Part shown: positions 46,480 to 58,800 of the stretch, piece after piece
Position numbering within the stretch: position 1 is the stretch's first letter
How the letters are laid out: every line of letters begins with the position of its first letter
Origin: Gnetum montanum
Lineage: Eukaryota; Streptophyta; Gnetopsida; Gnetales; Gnetaceae
Length of the DNA: 64,000 nt
Assembly (NCBI GenBank): GCA_015680685.1
Contig: MNCI01036747.1
Coordinates: 88,179-152,178, forward strand
Reading direction: 5' to 3'
The notes under the pieces: generated by a model
Databases searched by the model: none
Told to the model about the DNA's origin: nothing
What the model saw: the letters and a program-made list of their open reading frames with translations, nothing else
Made by a program: the position numbers and the translations under genes

Positions 46480-46663
46480 ATATGAGTTTTAAAACATTGC
46501 GAGTATTAGTTGGAGGTTGAAAATAGAAAATATGCATGTGAAAATGATTGGAAAAATAATATTAAAAAAATAAATTAATGTTTATGGTCCTCCCAAGCTT
46601 CAAGATAGGGCTACTTATTGGAAGCATTTTCCATTTAAATTTCAACATATTACAGATCTAATG
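46480..46663 (+). pseudogene. L1-type LINE (L1-B), endonuclease fragment left of A3
   Basis: The plus strand reads INVYGPPKLQDRATYWKHF-like sequence (near 46575-46640), matching the 'N-V-Y-G-P' block of plant L1 endonucleases. It breaks off at the A3 insertion, flanked by taatg, and continues at 54985. Confidence 0.6.
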
Positions 46664-47522
46664 TAATAAATCCAAATAATTTGAGGCAATGATATCATAT
46701 CTACAATGTCATAGATATGTTATCGTATCTCATATACATTATCGTATAAACAATACCATAGGGTGTGTGCCAACCCATATAAGCAACACTTGGGCACACG
46801 GATCCATAGTAGATTTGATAGCTTAGTAACATAACTCTTTTAGTTTGTTTTCTTGAATTTAGTACTTAGCAATGTGTGCTCGCAATGTGATGTTTTGTAA
46901 TTGAACAGAATCTTGATTTGAGTGTGATGTACTTGGACGCATTGCCTTACTAGCAATAAAGAGTGAGATTACTCTACATCATTATAGCAACACATAGTTT
47001 TATTTCTATTTTTAATTAGTTTACTATTTTCATAGTTAATGTTTACCATTCCTTGCAATTTACTTTAATGTCATTAAGCAGAATGAGTACGATTGATTTC
47101 GAGCATGTAAGTGTAATTGCTTGATAACCTAATAATACTATCACTTGGTACACCTAGTAGTGTGGTACTTGGTAATCCTAGTAGTAGTTGCATGAAGTCT
47201 AAGGTGTGATTGGAAGATCAGGACTAGTTATTGATTGGGTAGGCTAGTTTGGATTTGTTTCACTGTTACTTAGATTTAGAAAATTTTACTTTCACTTCAT
47301 GATTATTAGGAGCATAATGACCAATTCAACATCAATTATCATATCTCATTGTGAGTTAAACCATATGCAATGATCTTACTAACTCAAGTGGGAAGACAAT
47401 GATTGTGAACGCTAACTAATTACTTGTATAATTACATTGCCTTATCTATGGATTTCAACTAAGATTATGCATGAACACTTGTATTTGGTATGGTTGGGTG
47501 TTGGATACTCCATTGTTCATCA
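46664..47522 (+). repeat. 5' LTR of A3
   Basis: 859 bp, starts taataaatcc (TG changed to TA) and ends gttcatca. It has atataag at 46777-46783 as TATA box and agcaataaagagtg near 46950 as poly(A) signal. GATATC-like motifs lie in the short U3. Confidence 0.92.
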
Positions 47523-47540
47523 TTGGTGCTATTTCCAGGG
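47523..47540 (+). other. Primer binding site of A3
   Basis: TTGGTGCTATTTCCAGGG directly follows the 5' LTR; it is a tRNA-Asp-type site as in A1 and A2. Confidence 0.8.
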
Positions 47541-47658
47541 ATAAGTTAATGTTATACTAAGTAATTAATTTTACAAAGTTCATTGTATCAGAACCTCACT
47601 CAAAACTTCACAACCTTAATATAAAGCATACTTAACACAAACCATCAAAAAACAATAA

Positions 47659-50060
47659 CATGGCTTTACATAATGATCAACTATCACCTACCAAGGAAAC
47701 AAGAAGGAGTAGTGATAGAATTGCTGATGAAGAAGACTGAGGAATGCTAATGTAGACATGTATTAGTTATGCTCACACTAATCCATACCATTCAAACTTA
47801 AACTTCATATTCCATCAAGATAGACAAATGAGGTGGAGAGACATGTAAGGCAACATAGTCTTGCCTCCCAAATGTGCAACACCAAACATGCTACAAAATG
47901 CTCTAAGAGGAATGCACTTGGACCAGATTTGAGAAGGGCATCATGTGACTTAACACATGACCAAACCCTATGAACCTACAAGGGAGTAGCTAAGGAGGGA
48001 TGCTACTATGGAAATTAAACATGTTCATACCAAAGGGAAGCATACTAACATATTTTTCATCATAGAAAAGCTTGATGCTAATCATTTTGTTTCAGAACAA
48101 CTCCACTAGAATCATGAGGAGCCATCAAAGATACCTATCATTAGACTATAAGAACCTATCAAAGCCTAAATTTACTCTATATTAGTAGAGCCACACAAGG
48201 GGGAGACTACTAACTCAAGATACAAGTGGGAATCTAGGCCAAGGGATCCTGCTAAGCCCTACAAGGAAACTCACAAGAGACATGAAAGGAAAACTAGTCA
48301 GCACCATTCTTTTGCTACCTCCTCTACTTCATCATGATCATCATAGGACTATGATAGGAGACATCACAAGTACTGATACTTTGATAGGGAAAAGAGAAGA
48401 GCTCATGTTATCATGATTGGTGCTCAAGGTATTCTAATTCATAAGATGAGGAGTATGAAAGAACAAGGCACAGAAATACAAGAGAGGATCAAAAGAGGCA
48501 TGAGCATAGAAGGGGCCACCACTACCACAGAGCCTATGAACTTGATCATGATGATGAACCCCTTATGATAAATCAAAACATGATCAACATTTAGGAAGCA
48601 TTCTACATACCAACTAGGCACCTGAGAGATAGCTAAATCAAATGGCTAGATATGAATAACATGCCCATATTTGAAGGAGGTTACAATGTTGATCCTTGAC
48701 ATCACCTTCAAGCATTCCATGATGCTTGTGTCCTTTAAAACATAGAGAGTGATTGGAAAAAATTGAATTTGTTTCCTAGAACACTTGTGAAGAAAGAAAA
48801 AATTTGGTATAAGTCACTAGAACTTGAATTCATTAGAAACTGGAGTACCATGTTTGAAATCTTCAATCATAAATATTAGACATATTTATGAGTGTTGAAC
48901 CTAAGAAAGAAAATCCAGAACTGAAAACAAGGGACTTACAAGACCCTTGATGAAGTAATGGGTAGATATTATTCACTATTAAATAGATGCCTAGGCCATG
49001 AATTTTCATCAAAGGAATAGCTAAGGCACATTGTAGATGGGTTGAAAAACAAAACAAGAGAGACCCTTGGGGTTTTTGCCCAAGGAAGACTATTAGAATT
49101 AATTGTCCATCGAATTCAAAGACTCATCGATCAAGTGGAAAAAGAAGAAGGAGAATTCAAAAAAAGAAAATTATCTAAAGAATACAATAGGGATCCATCA
49201 ATCTGAAAAAGGAATGCACGTGTGATACCCAAGCGGAAGAAACCTTGGATCAAGTCATTAGGAAAGAGATGCTACCAAATTAGAAATCTATTGCCAATGT
49301 AGTAGCACAAGTGGCAAAAATGAGGGATTTAGTAGATGAATAATGTACAATAGCACTAAATACTATGGAGAACAAAGAAAAACAGAGATAGAAACAAAAA
49401 GAAAAATAAGGAATTTGAACAAAAGGGCAAAGTTACTTTAGTAGCTAGGTACTCAGACACTAGCTCCATAGATGATGAAGTTTGCACTATGTGCCAGTAC
49501 AAGCATCCTAAAGGATGTTGTCCAGTCATGGTACATTTGCAAAAAACTAGGGCATACACACTTAACCAATGATATGTTCAAAAGAAAATGCCCAAATGAT
49601 GACCTTATTTTCAAGGTGACTACAATGACAACCTCAACCAACATACTATCTAGTGGAGCCTTGTCGTAGTTGTAGGAGCACTACCATCAGTAGTGGTAGC
49701 AATTGTAATCATGAGCCATGCCACCACCACATCAATGGTATCCATACTGACAACTTGATCCTTATGGATACTATGTTCAGCATCTAATCTCACTAGCAAA
49801 TACCACTATTCAGAATCCACAATATCACCCACCAAAATACCATCAACTAACATCACCAAGGACTAATCTAAACTTGCACATGCACCCACAAGTAGTTGAT
49901 CTTTTAAATCCTAACCTAAATCATTTGCCACTAGTGCCACCCCCCACAATGCAGGGTGAAATGTCATCACAGTTGCAATAGAAGAAGGTTGTAAGGGCAT
50001 TAAATGTATGAATAGAAGATCTCACTAACAATGCTAAGGGACAAACAAAGAAACATCCTT
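47659..50060 (+). pseudogene. A3 gag (broken)
   Basis: The ATG at 47659 reads MALHNDQLSPTKETRRSSDR. The N-terminal part is Arg/His/Lys-rich up to about 48500. The core from about 48655 reads MNNMPIFEGGYNVDP, HHLQAFHDACVL and NLFPRTLVKKEKIWYKSLEL, parallel to A1. Further on (48940-49170) are YKTLDEVMGRYYSLLNRCL and GVFAQGRLLELIVHRIQRL. The zinc-knuckle-like CTMCQYKHPKGCC near 49485-49523 is intact here. A Pro/Thr/Ser-rich linker leads to the protease. Stops are mostly TAG, with few frameshifts in the core. Confidence 0.82.
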
Positions 50061-51060
50061 TCTTTAGGATGAGTCCAGAAAAAGTTGGTAGAATAGGAGC
50101 TTCATCAAGACCATCTTCTTCTGAAATAAATCTTCTCACTCTTGACATGCTTTTTTCATCATCAAGCTTGAAAATGTGGACTATCAAGCTCGCTACAATT
50201 GTTACTAATTGGATCAAGTTAGGGCCACTTCCACAGAAGAGAATTGACCAAGAAGTTCCTTTAATCTATCTACAAGTAGCTGGGTATCTATTGTGCACAG
50301 ATCTATTAGACTCAGGATCTAGAGTTAATTTAATCTTCTATGAAACATTTCAAACATGGAACCTATCACCATTTAAGAAATGCAACATTAGATTGGAGCT
50401 TGTAGATTAATTTGTTGCTATCCCTTTGGGATAGATTGATGATGTAGTGACCATTGTTAATGGGTGGTCCTATCTAGCAGATTTCTTGATAATTGATGTG
50501 AAGGATACTGATAAGGAATGTCCAATCATCATGGGGAGGGCATGGTTTAGCATCATTGATGCTAAGCTAAACATGAGAGATTTATTTGTGTAGATCTCAA
50601 AAGAGGACAAAAATGGAGCCATCCATACACAAAGAATTCCATGCATAATTGTTGAAAGGAAAGGGTGTAACATTGGACAGAATATTCAAAATACTAACAT
50701 AGATACCATACTAGTCCATAGTAATAATGAAATACAAATGTGTGTAGAAAAAAGAGAAGAAGTCACAAAATCAAAAGACACCCCATGGTCACTAACTGAT
50801 AACCTTAATTTGTTAAACATATGCATGGATACACACTAACCATTTACTAATTCCTATATAAAGAAAATGACTCCAAATAAGGACTTAGAAACAAAAATAT
50901 TAACTCATAAACACATACCAATGGGAAAGGAAAATAAAGAACTTAGATGATCAAAACTCAACTACCATCAAGATCACATGGAATAATCATAATAAAGTTG
51001 AAACCCTAAACGTGACAAGAGAACCACCCAAAGTGTATGACCTAGGAGATCTAGGGAGCA
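50061..51060 (+). pseudogene. A3 protease and linker (broken)
   Basis: The plus frame from 50069 reads VPLIYLQVAGYLLCTDLLDS then GSRVNLIFYETFQTWNL, with D-S-G as active site, intact as in A1. It continues with KECPIIMGRAWFSIIDAKLN, the protease end block. After about 50680 a hydrophilic Asn/Lys/Glu-rich stretch leads to ENKELR and stops. In A2 RT follows here; in A3 it does not. Confidence 0.82.
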
Positions 51061-52540
51061 TTTTCTGAACACTTGCTCAAGAGTTTAGTCATGGGGGAGG
51101 TGTCCTAGCATGACTTAGGCATTAATAGGTGATTTTTCTATTTTCTATTTTTATAATTCTTTTCATTTTTCACATTTGTTTACATTTTTCTCATTCTTTT
51201 ATACTTTCTCATTTCTTCAATCTTTCACATTTTTAAATATTTTTCAATTCTTTAACATTTTTCATTTTTTATACTTTTTCATAATTTTTACCATATTTTC
51301 CATCCCTTTTATACTTTGTTTCAAATCCTTTGTAAATAATTTTTGATCATTAATAAAAACACATTTAAATAAAGGCAAGATGTAGCCTAATAAGGTGAAG
51401 ATTTCTCTATGTTATCAAGTCATAAAAGACTGATTATTTGCATAGTGAACACACATCATCCATCCATCCATTACATTAATAAGAAGTTCTTACCATGGTC
51501 GTAATGATATTCTTTCCATCATCAAACTAAGAATAAACTTGTGATCATTATGCTTGGATAGAAAAGTAAAGAACCAAGTGGAATGAAAAGGGTGTGTCAT
51601 TAAAGGGACTTATGGATTGTTTTTGGATTATTATTGTAAGTTCTATCATGTTACTAAGGTTTTATTATATCCTTGTAGATCTAACGAAAAATGGAAGGAA
51701 GAGTAAAATAAGTGATACCTTATAAGGGTTGAGGCAAATAACAAATAAAAGAGCACAAAATAAGTTTATGGGGGTTCCACTGGAAAGACATGTTACCCAT
51801 GCCTAAAGGTAGGTGGCTTCTCAGAAATGTAAAAATAAAAATAAAGTGCCATGAATAAACTCCTCCCTTGGACAATATTCCAAGTGACGATACTCCTTGT
51901 AACATTGATAGTCTTACGATTATAATTCCAAGAGATGAAATAATGCGATGTTACTGGAATGTGGTCTAGACTTAGTTTGAATCTTGGACAGAAAGGTTAA
52001 TGATTACTTTAACCACTAATAAAACAAAAGAATTCATTATGCCTATGGTAAGATACCTCATGTTTTGATTTCTACAATCCCTTCTAAAACCATTTCATCT
52101 CACTATTTGAATAATCATAACTTATGCTTTTGTGTAACATAGAGTAAATTTTTCAATTTAGTGATACTAATTTGTGTGTTTTGCTAATTAGGTATGCATT
52201 ACATTCAACTCCTTAAGTGCCTAAGGACACTTCTAGGCATGGTTATACAAGGGAATTAAGGGCTGAAGCCTGCTTTGGGGAGGACCCACTTGTATAACTG
52301 TTGTATCTTATACTTGTAGAGCAATTCCACATCATCTTGAGCCTTTTAATTATAATAAATAACAATAAATACTTTCCATATCATTCATAGTATCTGTTCT
52401 AATTACATAACAATGTTATCTTTCTCATCCATTCCATCAATACCTCATATACTTTCATCACCCAATATTCCTTAATCATAGACTTTCAATGCTTATTTTT
52501 CATAACTAAAGTATCATCTCCATCTCAAGACCCTTTCAAC
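51061..52540 (+). other. A3 spacer in place of pol
   Basis: About 1.5 kb, noncoding. A T-rich tract of repeated ttttcacattttt-like units occupies 51135-51320. A 10-bp inverted repeat (GTTATACAAG ... CTTGTATAAC) encloses 52242-52298. No RT or integrase motif on either strand. Confidence 0.6.
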
Positions 52541-53930
52541 ATGATGCATATCTTTCAACTATCCTACAAGACTCAATTTTTTTTTGAGAGAAACATTTAC
52601 AAATTTTCATTTTTCAATGGTGACATCATCTCTACGTTATCACAAATACCTATGATGTTGCATTTACGATGTCACATGCATAAAACCTATTTTTGCGTAG
52701 GGAAGTTAGAAAAAATTTTCATCTCTGAATTTCATAAGAAGGGAGTTGTTGCCAAATTTTCCTTGTAGTTGAAGAGATTTGACACTCCAACTTCCATTGC
52801 CTACGACTTGCTCATTATTGGCCTGATTTGCATGATTTTTAAATCTACATGATCCTAGAGTGATCACCTTAGTNAAGATGGTGGGGGGAGTTGAAATTGC
52901 TAATAATTGGAAGATATTATAGGGATAAGTATAGTCAAAGCGTAATCATATGGCCATGCAAAAGAACTTGCTGCCTTACAAGAAGAAAACAAAGAACTCA
53001 TTGTAGGCAACATGAAGTTGACCATAGTAGAAAAGTAGAAAAACACTCTAGAAGAAAGCATCCATCAGTTGAGAGAGAAGTTGATGTGGATAAACCAAGA
53101 TATGAACTACCTCATAAGAGAAAATAGAACCCTCTCTATGGAGAAGGTACACGCCATTAGACAGAAATTGGCTATTGAAATCAATGTATGGAAAAATGAG
53201 ACTAAGAAACATGAAAGACTTAAAGAACACTTTCAAGACCAAGTGGGCATGTACAAGCATATAAATGAGAAAGAGACCTAGATGGAAAAGGCCAAAATCA
53301 GTTCTATTGCAGCACAAAATCCTAATTGGCAATCCATCTTGGATAGCATGACCCAACCCTATTAAGCAAAAGTGAAAAAATAAAGACCTATATATAGAAG
53401 ACTTAAAAGAATACATGGTATTAGTAAATATTTGATATGTTAATTTGGCCATGTTACAAGCAAGTAGGCCTAGGAATGAGCTTGAATAGTAAGTAGTAGC
53501 CACCTATTCCTTGTACAAGAAGGAGTTTGTAGATAGAAAAGATGCTCTACAAAAACTTCAAGTTGCAAACTTAGAACTAAAAGTAGTTAAGGTTAGCTAC
53601 CAAGGGCAAAAGGATGTAGTAGTAAATCTAGCTAGAAGATTAATAGACTATCATGAACTTAGAGAAAAGGCTAGAACTTTTGAAGAAGAGAGACGATAGT
53701 TTGTGGTGTAGTACATTAAAGCTAATTATATGTTTTCACAACTACCATGTTCATGGAACATGCTGAATCCATCCAACATTGGTTCATTAGCATGGATGAC
53801 CCATGATCCAAGAATGGAAGAAGAGAAGTTGTAGGTACTCCTAAATAGATATCAATTTAAGAAGCATGATGACAAGGGAAAGAAACCTATCGAAGAGCCA
53901 CCTCTACTTGGAGCAACATGAGGCTACACT
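52541..53930 (+). pseudogene. A3 third ORF, coiled-coil protein (broken)
   Basis: The N-terminal part is weak (FCVGKLEKIFISEFHKKGVV near 52690). From about 52950 the frame reads HAKELAALQEENKELIVGNM, LREKLMWINQDMNYLIRENR and VWKNETKKHERLKEHFQDQV, clearly heptad-like, followed by a second coiled-coil part in a shifted frame (53511-53699, KDALQKLQVANLELKVVKVS). It ends near 53930 with MEHAESIHWFISMDDP and KNGRRE, resembling the A2 third ORF end. One undetermined base (n) is at 52874. Function unknown; it is kept although pol was lost. Confidence 0.65.
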
Positions 53931-54112
53931 CAACCTTGCTAGATTTTGTTTTTCATTTTTTCTCAAAATTATCATGTCATGTGCTCATTTTTGTAAACTC
54001 CATTGCAGCACTAGAGAGTCATGTCTATAGAAGTTAGTGTCATGTAAATCTACCTCCTAATTTTGTAAGGAACTCCATTTCATTTTATTTTAACTCAAGG
54101 AAGAGTTTTTAG

Positions 54113-54127
54113 TCAATCGTGGGAGTA
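54113..54127 (+). other. Polypurine tract of A3
   Basis: Gtcaatcgtgggagta, with the purine run gggag, directly before the 3' LTR. Confidence 0.55.
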
Positions 54128-54984
54128 TGATAAATCCAAAAGTTTTGAGGCAACAATATCGTAGTTATGATATCATATCTACGATGTTGTAGATATGTTA
54201 TCATATCTTAGCATACATTATTGTATAAATGATATTGCGGGGTGTGTGTCAGCCTATATAAGTAACACTTGGATGCATGGACAGTAGATTTGATAGCACA
54301 GTAATAGAACTCTTTTAGTATGTTTTCTTGAATTAGCAGTGTGATGTTTTGTAATTGAATCGAATCTTTATTCGAGTGTGATGTACTTGGACACAATGCA
54401 TGACTAACAATAAAGATCAAGATTACTCTACATCATTATACCAACACTTAGTTTTATTTTTTTTCAATTAGGTTATTTTTTATTTTTTTCATAGTTAATG
54501 TTTACCATTCCTTTCAATTTACTTTTAATGTCATTAAGTGGAATGAGTATGACTAATCTTGAGCATGTAAGTGTAACTGCTTTGTAACCTAGTAGTACAA
54601 TCACTTGGTACGCCCAGCAGTCTAGTACTTGGTAATCCTAGTAGTAGATGCATGAAGTTCAAGGTGTAACTAGAAGATTAGGACTGGCTACTCATTATGT
54701 AGGCTAGTTTAGATTTGTTTCGTTGTTACTTAGATTTAGAAACTTTTACTTTCACTTCATGATTATTAGGTGCATAATGGCCAATTCAACATCAATTATC
54801 ATATACCTCACCATGAGTTAAACCATACACATTGATTTTACTAATTCATGTGGGAAGAAAACCATCATGAATACTAACTAATTACTAGTATAATCACATT
54901 GCCTTATCTATGGAGTTTAACTGGGATTGCACATGAACACTCATATCTCATATGGTTGGGTGTTGGATAGTCCACCCCTCATCA
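54128..54984 (+). repeat. 3' LTR of A3
   Basis: 857 bp, TGATAAATCC...CATCA. TATATAAG at 54255-54262; aataaag near 54410. U3 of about 127 nt is full of GATATC/ATATC(G) motifs. Confidence 0.93.
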
Positions 54985-56974
54985 TAATGCTTTTTACTCT
55001 AATTCTATTTTAAGATCTACAATGAAGCTTGGGAAATGTTGGAATATGGCTACCCATTTCTCCTTTATGAATGCAATCAATTCTTTGGCTTTTTTAGAGA
55101 TTTCTTTGACTAGTGGATTATATACATGGTTAAATAAATGTCAGGTACAGATCAAATTTTATGAATTAGTCATATAAAATGGGACAAATTGTGAAACATG
55201 AATGGGGTCAAATAATTTCAAGAATTTTTTAATTCAAGGTTATTTAAAAATTGAAAAAAATGTTATGTTATGATAACTTAAGAAAAGAGCATTCTTTAAT
55301 TGACATCAACACAAGAAAGATCTATTAAAGTAATTGAATGAGCTCTAGTAGGAGATGAAAATTATGGAGTAAGAGGATCTTCAAGAATGTGAATTGAAAC
55401 TTCTTTAAGTTTGAGAGGGTACTTAGTAGTAGCAAGTATCTTTTGGAAGCAAATATCCAAAACAAAATGGCTTTTACAAGATTCTACTAGTTCCTTTTTC
55501 TTCCACCAATGTAGTTCAATTAGGCATGTTAAGTCAAAAGTTCTTCAATTATAATAGAAAAATGGAATGCTTAAATTTGATCCTATTCAAATTTCTAATT
55601 TTTTTTAAAAATTTTTTACCAAGATCTTCTAGGTAAAGATTTAGAGATTAATCATAATGCTCTATAGGAATTGTTGGAGGCCATGGATGCTAAGCTTTCT
55701 ACCTAGAATATTCACATTATTAATATGACATCATCTTCTGAAGAGGTTCTAAATACAATTAATAGTATGATCGATAATACATTTCCAAGTCTGGATGGTT
55801 TTCAAATTGATTTTTAAAAATTTCTAACACGTTATGGGAAAGAATATTTGTGATATTATGCTTGAATTTTGGAAGACCAATTGTCTTCTTGGTGAATTTA
55901 ATGTTACATGGATCTCCCTTTTACCTAAGAGTATGGGGAGTCTAAATATTAAATATTTTAGGCCTATTAGTTTATGTACAATTTATATACAAGATTATCT
56001 TCAAATTTATGGCTAATAGGATTAGCAAAATTCTTTAATTAATTATCACCCTTGAACAAGTTGAATTTGTTGCTAGATGACATCTTTTAGATCAAGTTCT
56101 TCTTACATAAAAGATTCTTCATTCAACTCATCTTTAGAAGATTCCAAGTGTTTCTTTGAAATTAAACATAAGCAAAGATTATAATAAAATTTATTAGAAA
56201 TATTTTGATATAGTTCTAAGTAGTTTTGGTTTTCTAGATCACTAGATCTATAAGCTTAGTCAATGCTATAAAGGTACTTGCTTCTTATTTTTCATTAATA
56301 GACAAAGTATGGAAGACTTTATGACCAAGAATATGGTACAACAATAACACCCAATCTCTTCTTATTTATTTATTATGATCATGGAAGGACTTAGAGAGCT
56401 ATTATTAGGAAGTGCAAACAATAACTACTAAAAAGAATTACTCCTACTTATTACTTTAACTTCATCCATTTTTAATTTAGGGATATGATTGTCTTAATCT
56501 TTTTTCTTGTGCACATGGATTGCAAATCATTTTTACCAAAATTAAACTTTTCAATTTTGGAACTTCTAAACTAGTCTTTAAAGATTCATGGTCTAGAGTA
56601 CAATGCCAAGAAGATAATCTACTCACTCAATATTTGGACATTTCTTTCTTCATTAATTAAATGAAAATCAATTTTTGGAATGAGGTTATTGACAAAGTGA
56701 CAAAGTGTTTGGTTGCATGGAAGGAAAAGCTTATAACTCAAGTAGAAGACTATAGTTGCTTAAATAAATGCTTAATGTTATGTGCCTCTATTTATTGTCT
56801 TGTTACAAAGCCTCATAAGTAGTTATGAATACTTTGGAAAAAATGGAGTATCAATTTCTTTGGTTTCACATTATGGACAAAATTTTTTATTCTTTAAAAT
56901 AGAATTTTATTTTCCAATCTATTTGGAGTAGGTTCACTCTTATTAAATTAACTTTTAATTCCCACTAAATCTAG
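54985..56974 (+). pseudogene. L1-B endonuclease end and reverse transcriptase (broken)
   Basis: After the A3 duplication the endonuclease tail reads ISLTSGLYTWLNK (the L1 'FTW-N' block). The RT entry near 55780 reads FPSLDGFQIDF (PGPDGF pattern). It continues with a degraded LIPK-x-RPISLC block near 55920-55980, IYKIIFKFMANRISKIL near 55990-56035, and QVEFVAR-x-HLLDQVLLT near 56060-56110. Further on are LKLNISKDYNKIY, SSFGFLDH, FINRQSMEDFMTK and ISSYLFIMIMEGLRELL. Order and spacing fit plant L1 ORF2. Many stops and frameshifts. The catalytic F-A-D-D block is not recognisable. Confidence 0.75.
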
Positions 56975-57880
56975 ATAGTATAAAAGACAAATCAATATGC
57001 TATAAAATGAGAAAACTAGTTATCTTCAATTAATGAAAGAAGAATATAATCCATGGTTTCACAAGCAATAACATCCAAAAACACTCATAATCACTCAACG
57101 ATGCTATAGAGCATGAGGCTCTACAACCACATATAATTGTCCTCAATGCAAGGTATAGCTGAAAGAGAATCTCTCTCACATATCAAGATTGAGATCTCAA
57201 TAAACAAGCAAGAACACAAGAACACATTTGTCAAATTACATACATAGTTGGCCTTGAGCTGCAACCATGATTATGCACTCATACAATGTGCTTTCATGAC
57301 ATTTCTTGTAAAATCTCATTTCATCATAATATCTTACGAAGAAACACATATACTATTTATTATAAATAGAAGATAAGAAACCTAGGAAAACTTTCCCCAA
57401 GCTCAACTTGAAGATCTTAGGTTATTTCTTTATTTTTTTCATCTTGTTTAGCTATTTCCCAATTTGGAATGGCTGATTCAAAATTTTTTTCGACCATCCA
57501 GGTCATTTTTAGCCTTCCTAGAATGTCTCTTGTAAAATTATAACTTTCACAAGAGATGTATCTATCTAGTGGGAGACATCTCTCTAAAGGCTAAGACATC
57601 TCTTTCTAGTTGAGAACGTCTCAATTGTGTAGGAAATGTCTCACCTGAGATGTCTGCAATCTGGGAGAGATGTCTTCACAAAATGTTAGATGTCTCCTAT
57701 GAAGATGCAGCTCTTAGCCAAGACATCTCCTTGACCTCCAAGACATCTTCATAAAGTCAAAAACTTGCAAAAATCATCTATAGTATAGAGAAAAGGGAAT
57801 CAGAAAAGGTATTACTACACCATTATTCAAGAAAGTAACTAGCATATTCAACATCTTCACTACATCAATTTGGTGTTATT
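56975..57880. mobile_element. Unclassified 0.9-kb insertion in L1-B (possible solo LTR)
   Basis: LINE reading stops near 56930-56975 and resumes at about 57880 with LLGKLVWFLYTRDKLWIEV. The inserted part contains a tattataaatag TATA-like site near 57358 and a cluster of agacatct/agatgtct motifs at 57545-57745. I could not find convincing terminal TG...CA ends with a target duplication. Confidence 0.4.
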
Positions 57881-58800
57881 GGGAAAACTAGTTTGGTTCC
57901 TTTACACAAGGGACAAACTATGGATTGAAGTGATGCATACTAACTACATTTACAATGATTTTTTGTTTTATAATGTACCTTATAAAACTAGTGCCAGCTT
58001 GACATGGTGGAGCTTTAAAAAGCTAAAAGTTTAGTTTAAGAGAAATCAACATGTTGAAGAAATGTGAGGAGATTTGAATGATGATTATGCAAAATTGCCT
58101 TTAGGTATTAAGGATCTTTTCAAGAAGGTATGATGGAAAGATATCATGATTCCAAAATACAAAATTTTTATGTCTAAGTATATATATGGAAAATCACCTA
58201 TGAATGGTTTTTTACACCATAAAAGTTTGATTAAAAATGAGCTTTGTATCAAATGTAGGGAAAAAACTAAGACCATTAATCTTTATTTATTTTAATGTCC
58301 TATTATCCAATCATATTGGTAAGAGCTTGTACACATTGGAAATACATGTCCATTCATAATGATATTTCTAAAATTTCTTAAGTTTGATAAAAGTGAAAGT
58401 AATGAAAATATAAAACTCTTATTGCCTTTTCTTTTCATACTTTATGGTGTTGTAGAAATAAGTAGATCTTTAGGCAAAAACATTGTGATTTTAGGTTGAG
58501 GTTCTAAAACTTGTTACAAACTAGTTTTCCTTCTTTTTCTACCATGATGGTAGTGATTTTTGAGAAAAAATGTCATGAGCCACTTAGCTTTATTCATTTG
58601 AAAAAAGATTTATTTGATGTTCTATTTGATTTTCATGTTTCAAATGTCTTTTTTTTTTAATTGAAGCTTTGGTAGCTCTACTTTTGTATGATCTCTTTTT
58701 ATTATTCTCTAGTTTTCTAAAATTTTTACTTCTATCCTTGGTATGGTTGACAATTTAATCAGGTTTCAATCTTTTAGATGTTTCTTGACCTTCATAAAAT
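57881..58800 (+). pseudogene. L1-B C-terminal region with zf-RVT domain (broken)
   Basis: It reads DKLWIEVMHTNYIYNDFL, SASLTWWSFKKLK and then the zf-RVT pattern: MIPKYKIFMSKYIYGKSPMN with LCIKCREKTKTINLYLF and CPIIQSYW (about 58135-58320). In intact plant L1s this is W-K-x-I-P-P-K...C-x-x-C...E-x-x-x-H-L-F-x-x-C. The His of H-L-F is lost. The sequence fades near 58800 in an A-rich stretch, the probable 3' end. Confidence 0.78.

Larger units (their letters stand above)
46664..54984 (+). mobile_element. Athila-like element A3, complete LTRs but no RT or integrase
   Basis: LTRs at 46664-47522 and 54128-54984 are flanked by taatg (46659-46663, 54985-54989). Inside are a tRNA-Asp-type PBS, gag, protease, a spacer and a coiled-coil third ORF. 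Between the protease end (about 51060) and the third ORF (about 52540) there is no room for, and no trace of, RT, RNase H or integrase; A2 has about 3.3 kb of them. So A3 is non-autonomous and would have needed an A1/A2-type relative. Length 8321 bp. Confidence 0.92.

Noticed and set aside
53048-53503. 151-codon minus-strand open frame
   Set aside because: Antisense of the coiled-coil third ORF of A3, whose plus frame has clear heptads.
57012-57893. Target duplication aaaactagtt around the L1-B insertion
   Set aside because: Ten bases repeat at 57012 and 57884, but the enclosed ends are not TG...CA and LINE reading already fails upstream of 57012; probably coincidence.
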